The notes under the pieces: model-generated | Database searches by the model: none | What the model was told of the DNA's origin: nothing | The model's input: the letters and a program-made list of their open reading frames with translations, nothing else | From: Diphasiastrum complanatum | Taxonomy: Eukaryota; Streptophyta; Lycopodiopsida; Lycopodiales; Lycopodiaceae | NCBI GenBank assembly: GCA_029204225.1 | Contig: CM055103.1 | Coordinates: forward strand, 8,370,748-8,434,747 | Direction: 5' to 3' | DNA length: 64,000 bases | Translations under genes and position numbers: made by a program | Shown: positions 47,009-58,420 of the stretch, piece after piece | Position numbering within the stretch: position 1 is the first letter of the stretch | How the letters are laid out: each line of letters opens with the position of its first letter

Positions 47009-47630
47009 TGCGAGAGATTTTGATAAATTGTCAATTGAGGCCAAAAATCATTTTAGACTTAGAGATAAACTTCTTGAAGCTACATTAGTTTAAAATACAT
47101 TCAATAAACACTTTTTTAAAGTGTGTAAAGTTGGTAGTCGAGTTTGAGAGAGATTCAAATTTGAACTTTGGGTACATTGAATCTAGTCCCAAAATAGTAG
47201 GGTTTTTCATATTGGAGGGAAAGCCAAGTGGCAAAGTAGGGTTTGTACCTGTTATATATTGTTGTAACTCATGGAGAAAGGGATCTTATCTCTTCTCTCT
47301 CTCATTTCATCATTATACATGGTTTTCTTTGGGTTCTACTACTCATTGGTGCACTCTGATGATATTATCTTGTAGTTCTATGTGTATAGTAATCATTTAC
47401 TGTTATTTTTTGTTTCACACTTGTGAAATATAGTAGGGTACTATAATTGTATGGACAACAACTATATTATATGTTTTGGTTCATGTTTGATCAGTATCTC
47501 TTAGAGTTTTCATCTCATTTTATATGTAGATATTGATTTTTCTACATTGGCAGGATTGTTGGTCTACTCCTTTTTGTAACCAAAGATCAGGGACATGGAT
47601 TGGATCTTGAATGATCTGAAATCCTTCACA
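47009..47630 (+). repeat. Copia family A LTR, plus strand
   Basis: It starts TGCGAGAGATTTT and ends CCTTCACA, aligning end to end with the minus-strand LTR at 28460-29249. A purine run (GAAGAGAGAG) precedes it, like a polypurine tract. A mutated PBS (TGTTATCAAAGCT) and the family leader follow, so it could be the 3' LTR of one element or the 5' LTR of the next. Confidence 0.8.
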
Positions 47631-48330
47631 TGTTATCAAAGCTATTGTGTTTCAGGTTATGGAAGGATCAGCCATCTTCAACAAGGATTTGGAGGAGTTA
47701 CCAATGCTAGGGCATGCTAGTCAAAAATCAGCATTTTTGCATGTGTAGAATTGATCTTTTGTAGGTCAAAACTCAATATATGGCTATATACTTGATCAAT
47801 TCTAGTTTTACACTTGGTTTACTGAGATTATCTGATTTTTGGTGCATTAGGAAGGTCTTATTGGAGGCTACAAGAAGATCCATCAAGTTTTTATAAAGTG
47901 CATGTAGAATTTGAGATATTCAATTTTTTGTGATTTTGTCAAAACTCTAATTTTGATTGGATATCTAGTTTGTGAGGTTACTGAACTTCATTTGAGTGTG
48001 TTTCAATATTAGAAAGTGGCAAGAATCATTAGATTGAGGATAGATCATAGGTTGATCAAGATTTCACTATTCTATGTGTTGATCTTCTAGTTAGAAGTGC
48101 TAGAAGAGATTTGAGAGGTTCCATATCTTTGTGATTTTTTCTTGAGTTCATTTGTTGACATTTAGAAGAGTGCTTTATGCATTGGAACAGGTTGAAAGAA
48201 GAAGATCAGATCATTGCAACATGGCTACCATTGGAGAAAATATGGGCCCAAAGAGGGTCCTATAAAAAATGCCATGTAGGAGAGAGAAAAATAACTATAA
48301 AGTAATTATAATATCATTTTCTAACTTCTT
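47631..48330 (+). other. Copia family A leader and gag start, fused to ORF2
   Basis: The leader runs to ATG 48221. The frame MATIGENMGPKRVL ends at TAA. Shared sequence with copy 3 continues to TTTTCTA at 48330, then two-gene-element sequence begins. Confidence 0.7.
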
Positions 48331-48454
48331 TACGCATCTGCCCACACTACTTTCCATGTAAATGAATGCACCTTAGTTCACATCAAACTTCACTGGTACT
48401 TAACCATAGTTAAAATATAAATTTTCAAAATGCTGAAATATTTCCTTCCAATAG

Positions 48455-51400
48455 TTGGGAACACTCAAAAATTTGAATAGGAGTGACATTTCTAAAAAAA
48501 TCTATGCCATCTCTATCTCTAGGGTCAAAAACAAGTGTTTAACACCATCTCTATCTCCAGCAGAGTCGTTAGCGCCATCTCCAGCTTTGTTATTGTCATT
48601 GTGTTGTTATTACTATACTACTGTACTGATGACAAAGCTTTATCATCTTCATGTGGATCTGTCACTAGAATATGCTCCGCTCAGGACAAGAAATTCAAAG
48701 CAACCCAAATTGTCAACTTCTGATATGGTCCGATATAGGGAGGAAAAGCTAAAGCATGTAGATTTATGGTCATCAGGAACATTGTATCCTATTGATCCAT
48801 GTTCATTGCAACATCCAGATTTTCATTCGGTGAGTCAGTTAATAATCTATATGTGTCATAGTAAAAATGGCCTTTTGGGTTACTGTGAGAATTTGATGCT
48901 CTATGGGAATGCACATTCAATGCAAAGAATACATTATTTGGAAGAGGAATCAAGAAAAATATCAAAGGAGTGCGAAGAAAAATCTACAAAGATGAAAACT
49001 TCTTTGGATGAAAATGAGATGCTCAAGAAGGAGATCCAAAGGTTGAAATCTTCTTTGCATCATTATACAACTAGTAATGATGAGATAAAAATTGCATTTC
49101 AATCCATGCGTATCTCATATTTGTCTCTTGTTAAAGATATGGATGTGCTCAACAGAAAGTCCAAAGCAACAAGAGGAAAAGACTAGTAAACAAGGATATA
49201 TGTGATCTATCATCCATAGGAGGTCATAGAAAAAGACGAATCCATGCATTCAAGTAGCTTATAGCTTATTTGGTATTGAATATTGCTTAAACTTTTTGAT
49301 TCATTCATAATCACTAATTTTGTTATTTATTCATTTCAACTTTCTGTTGATTTGCTTATTATATACTATTGTGAATACTATGAGTGTCCTAATTTTTACT
49401 GCCATTTTCATGAACATTATATTTGCAATGCATATCAGCATTGGTTGTTGAAGATCATTTGGCCAATGAGATTTGAATTGGAAACTCACTAGGCTCTATC
49501 TTGACTTCTAAATCTATGAAATCGATGTGAAATAATAACAAAATGAAAAAGATTAAGACTTCAGTTACTGATAGCATTATGGATGAAGTTGGAAAAATAT
49601 TAGACACTACATTGGTTCAGGGGGCATGTGAGTTTTCTAGCATCAGTAGGGAAGCATATGCAACAATTTTTAAGATAATAAAGGAGGCATTTGCACAAGT
49701 GAATATTAAAAAGTTTCCAATCCCATGACCATTTCATCTTTTAAAAAAAAAAAGACATGTTAAACGAAGGTATGCAGACAATAGTTGGTAATCCATCTCA
49801 TGTCAATGATATGTATTACTCGAAACGAGAAAGTCTAGCTTATAACAATTCCAACAATTTATTTATTGACATTAATTAGTTATTAACATTTATCATAAAT
49901 TTTTATGGTATTACGAATGAGAATGTCAATAACAAGCTGATAGTTGTTCTCAAGTTAGATGGGTCTGAAATCATAAAAGGACAAAAAATGGAAAGAGTCA
50001 GTCTCACGATCATGAATGGAGCACTTTCAAATTCAAAAGACTCAAAAGGCCTCAATTTTAGTGTTCAATCTAAAAATGATATTTGGTGGTTGGCAGCATT
50101 TCAAGTATAGTAGTTCCTTCGCATAATAAATAGGGATAATCATTTGAATATGGATTTCATATGGGACATCTTCTCTGTGTTAGTATTATGAGGCTAATCA
50201 CGTTTTTGTATTACCTTATAGGTGCTGAAAGAAGACCATCACATTCTCTCATGGATATTTAATAGAACATCATATCCTGCCACCATAAAAAATCACATGG
50301 AGGGAGTTCCACTCAATATTCCTGGAATTGGCACTTTCAACATTGAATGGCATTTAGCAGGAGATCTGAAGACATTAAAATGTATGTTCAATGTATTTCA
50401 TGGTGCTAACTCTAAACACCCTTGTTTGTACTGCATGAAAGCAGCAAAAGACATGACAAGGAGTACATGAATATCAAGAAGTCGAGAAGATCCTAATTGG
50501 AAAGCTGTACTACCGATTCCTCTACGAAATGTTCATATCTGTACATTGCATGCAGAGGTGCGTATTATATAAAAAAATAACATATCTTCACATCTTGTTT
50601 GCATGGAATTCTGAGCCAGAGGCCTCTGCGAAGGAAGCTATTTCCAGATTAGAGAATGTGTTTTCCAAAGCAGACTTGCATAAAGTCCACGTTAAAATAA
50701 AAAAAGATGACAAGCTATTAGGTTAAACAGGAAATATTCCATGCAAATCGAGCATTGGAGGATCTAAAGCTCGAAGATTTTTATCAAATTATTCTAGCAA
50801 ACAATCCAAGGTCCAATACACGGTTTGGAAAGAAATGTAGCAACTCAAAATTTCGTAGAAGAAGGTTCTACTTGTATACACAAAGTAGAAGTTTGGAAAA
50901 AGTTAGACAACATGGTGAAATACTTGAGAAAGATAATTTTTTAAATATTGATGTACAAATGATACAGGAAACAACCAATGAATTTGTGGATGCAGTTCAA
51001 AGTGCATGGGGTGTTGATCATATAACACATTATATGGTAAGATTTTGATTTTACACTATGATAGACAAATATGTGCAATTAAATTAAATACTTTTGGTAC
51101 TGATTTAGATTATGTTTTTATGACATGCAGTACATATTATGACATCATTCGACATTTTTTGCAAGAAATAGTGGAAGTCTTAGCATATGGTCATCGCAAG
51201 AAATGGAAAAATCTCATTGGCAAGCAAGAGCGACATTTCATAAAAGTACACAACATGGCGGGACTAGCACAAAAAATAGCTATATACTGCAACTTTTCCA
51301 ATGGTTTTACAGAAGAATCCAAATTCGTCATAATACAAAATCGACGGATTATAAAACATTTCAAAAAGCATGCAAATTTATACAAGCCAGTAGGCTATAG

Positions 51401-51464
51401 ACACACAATAAAATTTTGTATATCAAATAAAAATATTTACAAAGTACAATTCAGCAGTATCTAA
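48455..51464 (+). pseudogene. ORF2 of two-gene element, transposase-like, copy 2
   Basis: The 5' exon (48455-49186) includes YREEKLKHVDLWSSGTLYPI and a coiled coil (YLEEESRKISKECEEKSTKM). Later blocks are DSIMDEVGKILDTTLVQGAC (49570), VVLKLDGSEIIKGQKMERVS (49950) and KNDIWWLAAFQ. An intron at 50105-50221 (GTATAG...TTATAG) joins AAFQ in frame to VLKEDHHILSWIFNRTSYPA. FNIEWHLAGDLKTLKCMFNV and GANSKHPCLYCMKAAKDMTR follow. After a TGA at 50468 come LPIPLRNVHICTLHAE, WNSEPEASAKEAISRLENVF, FVDAVQSAWGVDHITHYM and IIRHFLQEIVEVLAYGHRKK. LDG...GDLK...NSKHPCLYC recalls DDE-type transposases with a CxxC, so this is a working hypothesis. Several breaks exist, so it is probably inactive. Confidence 0.5.
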
Positions 51465-51483
51465 TCTGCTTTCGATATTTTTT

Positions 51484-52980
51484 TCAATGAATGTTGCAAC
51501 TTAGAATTATGCAGCAATTTTTTCTTTCGTATGGATCCAATAGCTCATAGTTTTCATGCTTACTCAGATCAACGTAAACAGCATACAATGCAAAATGAGA
51601 TGATCTAAGCATGAAATTCACTAGTCCATATCCTAAAATTTTAACCGCAATGATTTTCTTTACAAAAATTATTTTATGCACCTTATTGAAATTATGTCCT
51701 CCAAGAAAATGAGACAATGCCTTGATTGTCATAATCATAGTTTCACCATGTTGATGAAACTTTAAATGGGCAACACTTATCTCATTATTCTTGAAAAACT
51801 TCAGATAGTGCCCCAATGCATGATCTCTTGAAAATTCTCCAGCAGAAGATCTCTGCCCTCCTCGACGAATTGCGAAATCATCAAGGAAAATTGTTTCTTG
51901 AAATGATAAAAAACAAAGTAAGCTCCAGTATATAATCTGACATAACGAATCTACTAGTACGTGATAAGATACAAAAACTTACGCATTCGGCTTTGTCTTT
52001 GTTAATTATTGTCTTTCCATCAATATTATGTCCACCTTTTGATGTCAATATTGTTGGTGAATAGACAGTTGGTTGTGGAAAACCAAGTTGACTTTGGATT
52101 CTAAGAAACTCCTCCTGAGAAGTTAGATAATCTTTTTTGTTGCGCATTTCCCCCACGGCCATTTTCAAGCAATTTTTTCCTGAATAAAACTTATCATTAT
52201 GTACATTGTCAACACCAGGGAGAAGATCATCAACATCAAAATCAATTATATCTGAAAATTCATCAAGCTCTTTGCCCAAAATACAAAGACTCTCAGCTTC
52301 AGTGAAGTTAAAAAGATCTGATATATCCGATATTGTCAAAAAGAAATTATTATCTATATTATAAGTAGGCACAGTGATCAAAGATTTATCAGAAGGAGAA
52401 AGGGTAGTGGGTGTTCTAGGGCCTATAAATGATGTCCTATTTCGAGCAGGATCAAAATCAGAACAATCATCTAAATTAACGTTCGTATCAATAAAAAAAA
52501 GTATCTATATCTACAATCTTTGACTTTTCAAACTTTGTACCACTAGAAGAAGCAGCTTCAAAAGTGGAAGGGACAGCCTCCGAATCGTCAGAAATATTTA
52601 ACAAAAGAAAAAAAACAAAAGCAGACTGAAAATAAACAAATCTACATTTTTTATTATGAATTGGACACTCATCTACAGACTTGAAATCATTATGTAACTT
52701 GGTAAACATTCTGTCAAGCTTAGCTTTATAGATATGCTTGTCGAGTGCACTAGGTCCTGATAATGAAGCATGTCCTTGTTCTGAAATCTGAATAACGGAG
52801 TACTGAGTAGGGACTTAAATCTGAGATATATCTCAGAAAATGCCTCCACACCAGGGCCCTCAGTTATAGAAGGTAGAATAAAAAGAAAAGGAAAAAAACA
52901 GATTTGAAATACTCCAAACTATTAGTAATACCAAATTCATGAAAAAAAAAAAACAAACTAGAATCAAAATTAGACATTTT
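51484..52980 (-). pseudogene. ORF1 of two-gene element, copy 2
   Basis: The minus-strand text parallels copy 1 block by block: MSNFDSSL, LDKHIYKAKLDRMFTKLHND, SVDECPIHNKKCRFVYFQSA, ISDLFNFTEAESLCILGKEL, IIDFDVDDLLPGVDNVHNDK, EEFLRIQSQLGFPQPTVYSP, then FAIRRGGQRSSAGEFSRDHA and ALSHFLGGHNFNKVHKI. Frame breaks occur near 52930, 52710, 52480, 51880 and 51700. Agreement between the copies shows it once was a protein-coding gene. Function unknown. Confidence 0.55.
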
Positions 52981-52999
52981 AAACAAAACCAACAGACGT

Positions 53000-53810
53000 A
53001 AAATTTCAAATATCGCTCTTAGGCGCAAACTGCAGGTCAGGCAAGCACGTCAAGGCAATGTGCGCCTGAGAGAGATATTACAAGTTGGAGTATCGGATCC
53101 GAGCGCAAGAACATAGAGCGCAAAAGAAAGGAGATGCAATGCGGGCTTGAATGCGATACCGGACGAGGCAGTATCGGTTCCAGGCTCAAATTAGTCAACG
53201 GAGGGTAATTAGTGCAAATGGCGCGCTTGAAATCGATATCTGGCCAAGAAATCTTAAATTTGCATAAAAATTTGAACCGAAAAAGACCTATTTATAAAAA
53301 AAAAAAAATTGCACATGTGGAAGAGTAGCGAAGGAACACGGGTCGACTTGTGATTGGTCAAAATTAATGCACCATACCTAGAATGATTAATCTGACATCT
53401 GTCACATGCGAGAATGACATGCGTCAAAAATGGATTGGTGCACGTGTCCCAGCCTACGTGATCTCATAATTGGGTCATCATTGTGAGTACAGACATTCTA
53501 CATGGACCAATTAGTTGACAACATGTGTCTCGTCCATCTTTTCACACGTGCAAAAATTTCATATAAGTCCTCGAAATTTTCATTTTTTTTTCTCAAAATT
53601 TTTGTTTTTCGCTCCCAGTATCGCTTTCAAGCGCGCTCTCTCACCGTTCAAGCTTCCGCCCTCTCATAGTGTGCTTGAGACCGATACCACTGGTAGTCCA
53701 ATATCGCTTTCGAGTGCGCATCTCGTTTCCTAAAATAGTTTGTGTGTATCTTGCGTTCGAAACCGATATTCAGTTCTAGTATCGATCTCAAGCGCCCTTC
53801 TATCGCAATT
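53000..53810. repeat. 16-bp motif array, copy 2
   Basis: About eleven variants of TATCGMTTTCAAGCGC occur in both orientations. Examples: TATCGCTCTTAGGCGC (53011), GCGCCTGAGAGAGATA (53063), TATCGGATCCGAGCGC (53092), GCGCGCTTGAAATCGATA (53221), TATCGCTTTCAAGCGC (53621), GTGCTTGAGACCGATA (53671), TATCGCTTTCGAGTGC (53703), GCGTTCGAAACCGATA (53753) and TATCGATCTCAAGCGC (53780). They flank the ORF1 TATA box on both sides. Confidence 0.7.
53289..53296 (-). promoter_or_regulatory. TATA box of ORF1, copy 2
   Basis: TATAAATA on the minus strand, in the same context (T-run before, GGTC after) as in copy 1 at 22863-22870. Confidence 0.5.
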
Positions 53811-54248
53811 TTTTTTGTTTTCATCTACTTTGCTCTTCATGTTCAAACCTTTTTTTGTTAATTTTTTTCTTTTGAGAATAATGGTCTGGACCAAATTCAC
53901 TACCCGTGCCATAACCACTGTACAACCATCCCATTCTTCTGTTCTGAGAGGGAAATATTTTGGGTTGACTTGGAAATAGGCTGGCACACTGAGATAGCGT
54001 AAGAATGTTGGCTTATTTGCAAAAAACATGGCCCGTCTCCAAGCTGGTTGCAGATCTAAGGCTTGAACTTTGGCTTTATGTGTGTGGTACAACTTGAGAT
54101 CGGGTAACCTACCGCGCTCTTCATCCGCAGGATACTTCGCCTTGAATTCAGTAGACTCTAGCATATCCTGACTTGGATTTTGGGGTGTCACTTGATGCCG
54201 TTCAGGTGGTATCACTGTAGGTGGTGGAGGATTTGGAGATGAGAGCAA
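53730..54248 (-). CDS. Unrecognised 172-residue open frame
   Basis: The frame opens MLSSPNPPPPTVIPPERHQV, a Pro-rich start. A globular-looking part follows (ADEERGRLPDLKLYHTHKAK, WRRAMFFANKPTFLRYLSVP, YFQVNPKYFPLRTEEWDG), then a Lys-rich end. It is uninterrupted for 519 bp, overlaps the outer motif array at its 3' end and reads the same way as ORF1. No family was recognised. It may be a gag-like or element-encoded accessory protein. Confidence 0.35.
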   Translation of the reverse strand: MLSSPNPPPPTVIPPERHQVTPQNPSQDMLESTEFKAKYPADEERGRLPDLKLYHTHKAKVQALDLQPAWRRAMFFANKPTFLRYLSVPAYFQVNPKYFPLRTEEWDGCTVVMARVVNLVQTIILKRKKLTKKGLNMKSKVDENKKNCDRRALEIDTRTEYRFRTQDTHKLF

Positions 54249-54269
54249 TAAAAAAAAAAATTGTGGAAG

Positions 54270-54821
54270 GAAAGAAAATTGGGTTTGGAGCCATCAAAAT
54301 ATTGCCCTGACTTTGTTCCGTTGTCTCCCTGATCATCCCATGTATAAGGATCACCAAATGAAGATCTGACTAGATCCTGTTACAAAACAACCAAAAGGAC
54401 ACCTTGGAGCAAAACCACCCATCCAAACCTAGATCCCTCCTGGAGTTTCCTCCTGGACCTAGCCCCCAAGCCATAGTGAAGAACCCAAGAGAGAGGAGGA
54501 GAAACTGGCTCAAGAAATTGAATTTCCAATAGGAGGATGGGTTCGAGTTTCCAATGGACATATTCTCCTCATGAGAGAGAGGATATTCTCCTAGGATCCC
54601 CATGCAACCTATATTGAGCTATTGACCTTCTATTCTTGCATTAAAGCAGTCATTCACTATGCATGTGCTCCTATAGATCTGGGCCCTCATATGATTATTA
54701 ATTACTTTACAGGCCAAGCCCGGAATGACGAGACATAACTAATAACCATATACACCTGGAGTGACCGGCTATCCACGTCAGGAATTATTCTGATTCCCTT
54801 GTACAGGACATGGATGTAACA
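54270..54821 (-). repeat. Ty3/Gypsy-type 3' LTR with PPT (left edge uncertain)
   Basis: On the minus strand, EDRTGLRGEECY is the typical last line of Ty3/Gypsy pol just before the LTR. The polypurine tract TTAAGGGGGGAAGAA (54822-54836) and an LTR start TGTTACATCC (54821 leftwards) follow. The left boundary is only a guess. Pol itself is not recognisable to the right. Confidence 0.45.
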
Positions 54822-54904
54822 TTCTTCCCCCCTTAAACCAGTTCTGTCCTCTGAACGAGTAACTAGGGAAAACCCAATTTGTATACTTTTAACTCTTCCC
54901 ATGA

Positions 54905-57780
54905 ATCATTATCCTCAATTTGACCAACCAACCTAAGCAAGCACACAAAGATGGAACAATTTCTCAATTGTTTATTTCTGATCCTGAGTACTCATTCAGG
55001 GTCCACAGGTACATTGAGCGATAAATCTTTCAAATGGACAAAATCTTCAATACATCAAACTGTCATCATCATATAAACTAAATTTACATGATACACTGCA
55101 TGAGCGGTCGACCAAACCTGAAGATTAAGTTTAAAAGCTAACAAATCAATCATTTAACTTTCACAATTACCCTGAAAATCAATCTTTAGTCTGACTTCAA
55201 TGTCAAATAAGTATTTAGAGATGGGATAATTCTCAAATTATCTGTCTCTACACTGAAATACTATATCGACTTTTTAGAAGTACACTAAAAGATAAATTTT
55301 CCTATTGGGTTTGTTTCTCTCCAATCTAATAACATCACCTTCATGTACCTCAATTTACATGCATCACTGGGTGGGTCCTCACCTTACATTGGAAGTCAAT
55401 GTTCAGAAGTTAAAGATCCAAAACAATTATAGTCCAAGACTATCCACAATTACTTGTAGACCTGTCATAAATGCTTTTTGGTACAAAACTCATCCCACTA
55501 AAATCTCTTAGGAGATCCATCAAGATAAAAATGACTTCAACTCAGTCCTGAGTACCCCAGATACTCTCCTGAGATAAGTGCTCTATCCCTAGCATCATAT
55601 GCTAGAAAATAGCAACCATTCAATCTTGATAGACTTAACTGCTCCTAATTAACTGGAGATTTCGGGCTGAAAAACAATACACAAGCATTCATTGACTACA
55701 ATATGTAAAGGTATGTAAATTTCTCATAAGTAGACAATTACTTAATGAAAATGCCTGTGAGATCCAAACAATCTCAAGTCTGTATACAAATTTAGAGTCC
55801 AAATAACAAATCTAAATTTTAACTCCACCAATTGATCAAGAATTACTCATCATCTTAAGAATTATCATATTTCCATATAATCATCTAATGACCTTTAAGT
55901 ATCAATTTATGATCCGTCAATCATAAACATTTAGAATCTTATGATTCGTCAATCATAATCTATTAGATTCAAAACCCATACTTAATCATTTAGAGATATT
56001 GAAGTATATGCACAACATACCACTCAAGAAATATAAGAAACATTTTGAAATCTTTTCCACAAGGAAAATTACTTGATTTCAAAAATATTCTTCTATCTTG
56101 ATTCTTAATCAGATTATGAGTTCCAAATTCTACAATCAACCTAGTGAATAAAGACTATTATAACATTTGTTTTTAACAAATAACAAACTTTATACAATCA
56201 CCTAGAACCACATCTAGAGATTATAAAGTTCTGCTGAATTCCAACTGAATTCAGTGGCTATCCTTGACATTATAAGTTAGACTCTGTCATCCGATATATG
56301 TATATGATCTCACTGGGATATAGTCAATAACTTAGGATATTTCTCGTTCAAGAAATATTCTATATCAAGAATCTTCTATATTCTATGCACAGTTCTCATA
56401 AATGAATCCTATTTGTGTGACTTATAAGCAATATAGATCAAAATAAACAGTTCCCGGTGAATTTTCTTCACACTGCTTATTTATCCAATTAACTTCTAAA
56501 TCAAGTCAATTGTAAATGATTCAGAAATCTTAAATGTCTAGGTGCAGATCTCAATTATACATGTATAACACCACATTTAGATCTTCTTCCAAATCATAAA
56601 TAAGTTAATGAATTATCCTTTCCACAGAAAGAGACATTAACTACAAGTAACTATTCCACACATTACTTCTTCATATGTCTATGTACTCTGACTAGTTTAA
56701 GTATACGATATAAACCCAGTACATAGGAAACACATAGTAGATCCACAAGATTAAGATGTACATAAGCAACTTATCCAACTATGTTCCTATACATAAATAT
56801 AGGCTATAATCACAAGTTTTCGAACCATCTACCTTTTATTAACAAAATTTCTTCTACCAATCAGCCTACAACAAATCTTAGCATACAACCAAGATTAGGC
56901 TAACTTATACAAACATCTTTGGACATAGAGTTAAGATTAATTCCACTGATCCAATCCATATCAAAATGGTACTTGGTAACAATCAGTGAATCTTAATTTA
57001 ATCTTTATCACTACTTCCCATATTAATGAATATCTCGCCGCTCAATAACCCCAAAACTCCTCTAGTTCCAGATTACTCAAAATAATCACTTAGAGAGTTT
57101 GTCTACTTCAAACTGGATAGTTCTACCATTGCACACATACAAGTTTTTTTTTCCAAAATCAATGCAACTGGCTGATTCCACAGAAGACTTATTCCTATCT
57201 TTTCTTTCCCCCTTTTAAAAAATAAATTCCATAATTTCGATTTAAAAGTTCCCAAGAGACAACGTATAAGATATCAAAGATTCAAAAAAAGTCAGTAATG
57301 TGTATCCAGTACTATTACAAACATGACTTTTTCCTCAGAATCATAGAATATCTTATTCCACGTGATAGAAATATTATCTCTCAATAATCAACTATCAAAT
57401 AGAGACTAATGTTAGGGTTCAGGAAACCTTAAGTTCCAAGCCATATCAAAAAAATTTATATGGAAGTACAATTTCATATAATTATAACAGTCCTTCTGAA
57501 CAGAGTTCTACACTGGAAGGAATTATATGAATATCAATCCAATTGTCATGTATTAAGAAAGTTCTAAAGAGTAGAGGTCTAACATAATAGAGAAATAGAT
57601 TTAAGGGCTTCCATATTTCGTAATTAATGAGATACCATTTTGGGTTCGATCTATATCTACTTTGCTAGCTTTCCTATGGTGCGTGAGTCTTGTAGGTGAT
57701 TCACCCTTTGGAAGCAGTCACTTGAAAGTCTATGCTCGCTGGGTGGCTTGGTGCAGCACATCTGGATACTTTGTCTGGAT
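54905..57780. other. AT-rich stretch without recognisable genes
   Basis: No frame longer than about 70 codons, no splice-joined exons, no LTR ends and no conserved transposon motifs were seen on either strand. Small words such as ATGATYCGTCAATCATAA recur near 55910. The position between Gypsy pieces suggests very old element sequence. Confidence 0.5.
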
Positions 57781-57913
57781 GTTGATGATTCACTATGCAC
57801 ATTGGGCCCCCAACTGGTGAGTTAGGACCATCGCCAAGATGTGCCCCACCTTGGTCACTGCCTTCTTTACCTTCAAGGCCGTGTGGAATTTCTTTGTTAG
57901 CTTGTCCGCTCAG

Positions 57914-58420
57914 TTATAGTGCTGAATGTCCTGCTCCCCCATGGAAAAAAGTTAAAGCGAATAAATCACTTGGGGAAATTTGGCCTATCCTGGGATTCTG
58001 GACTTCCATCAGCATGTGTACTAGTTTTGCCGCTTTGCATAGATCTTTGTCCTTGATATAGCAGATAGCATAGCCGTCATTTGTGAAAATTGTTGCCGTA
58101 TCATCCTCTTCAAGGAAGGGCTTCAGGTAGTTGTGGTCGTATGTCATGCCGCTTCCATGGATGGTTTCGTCGTCATTCAGAAATCCCAACGCCTGTATTA
58201 CTGAAATATCCAATGGTATGATAAGCTTATTTTGGCTTGATGGTATTTGTAAAGACTCATTTTCAGCATCAAAAGTGAAATATGTCGCTCGCACGACACA
58301 TTTTCATTGCTGCCCAGTACATGCAAGAAGGTGAATGTTTAACTTGGCCAAAAAATTTCGAGTGGACTCGATCTTTGCCGTTAATTCTGGAATGGTGACT
58401 ATGATATGATGCCATGATAT
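57914..58420 (-). pseudogene. Unrecognised open frame, possibly element gag
   Basis: The minus strand reads HIIVTIPELTAKIESTRNFL, one stop, then CVVRATYFTFDAENESLQIP, LIIPLDISVIQALGFLNDDE, FLEEDDTATIFTNDGYAICY and IKDKDLCKAAKLVHMLMEVQ. It ends soon after FALTFFHGGAGHSAL. Composition is that of a real soluble protein, with a single in-frame stop near 58300. It lies 1.2 kb from a Gypsy pol in the same orientation but on its 3' side, so it may belong to another copy. From 58430 to 59580 no gene is seen; the word GCGAGTT recurs. Confidence 0.35.

Larger units (their letters stand above)
48331..53820. mobile_element. Two-gene element, copy 2 (most complete)
   Basis: The order is ORF2 on the plus strand (about 48455-51464), a gap of about 20 bp, ORF1 on the minus strand (52980-51484), its TATA box (53289-53296), and motif arrays at 53000-53280 and 53615-53800. 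The genes converge. The left edge is blurred by the Copia leader fusion and the right edge is not marked by a visible terminal repeat. Total length is over 5 kb. Confidence 0.6.
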
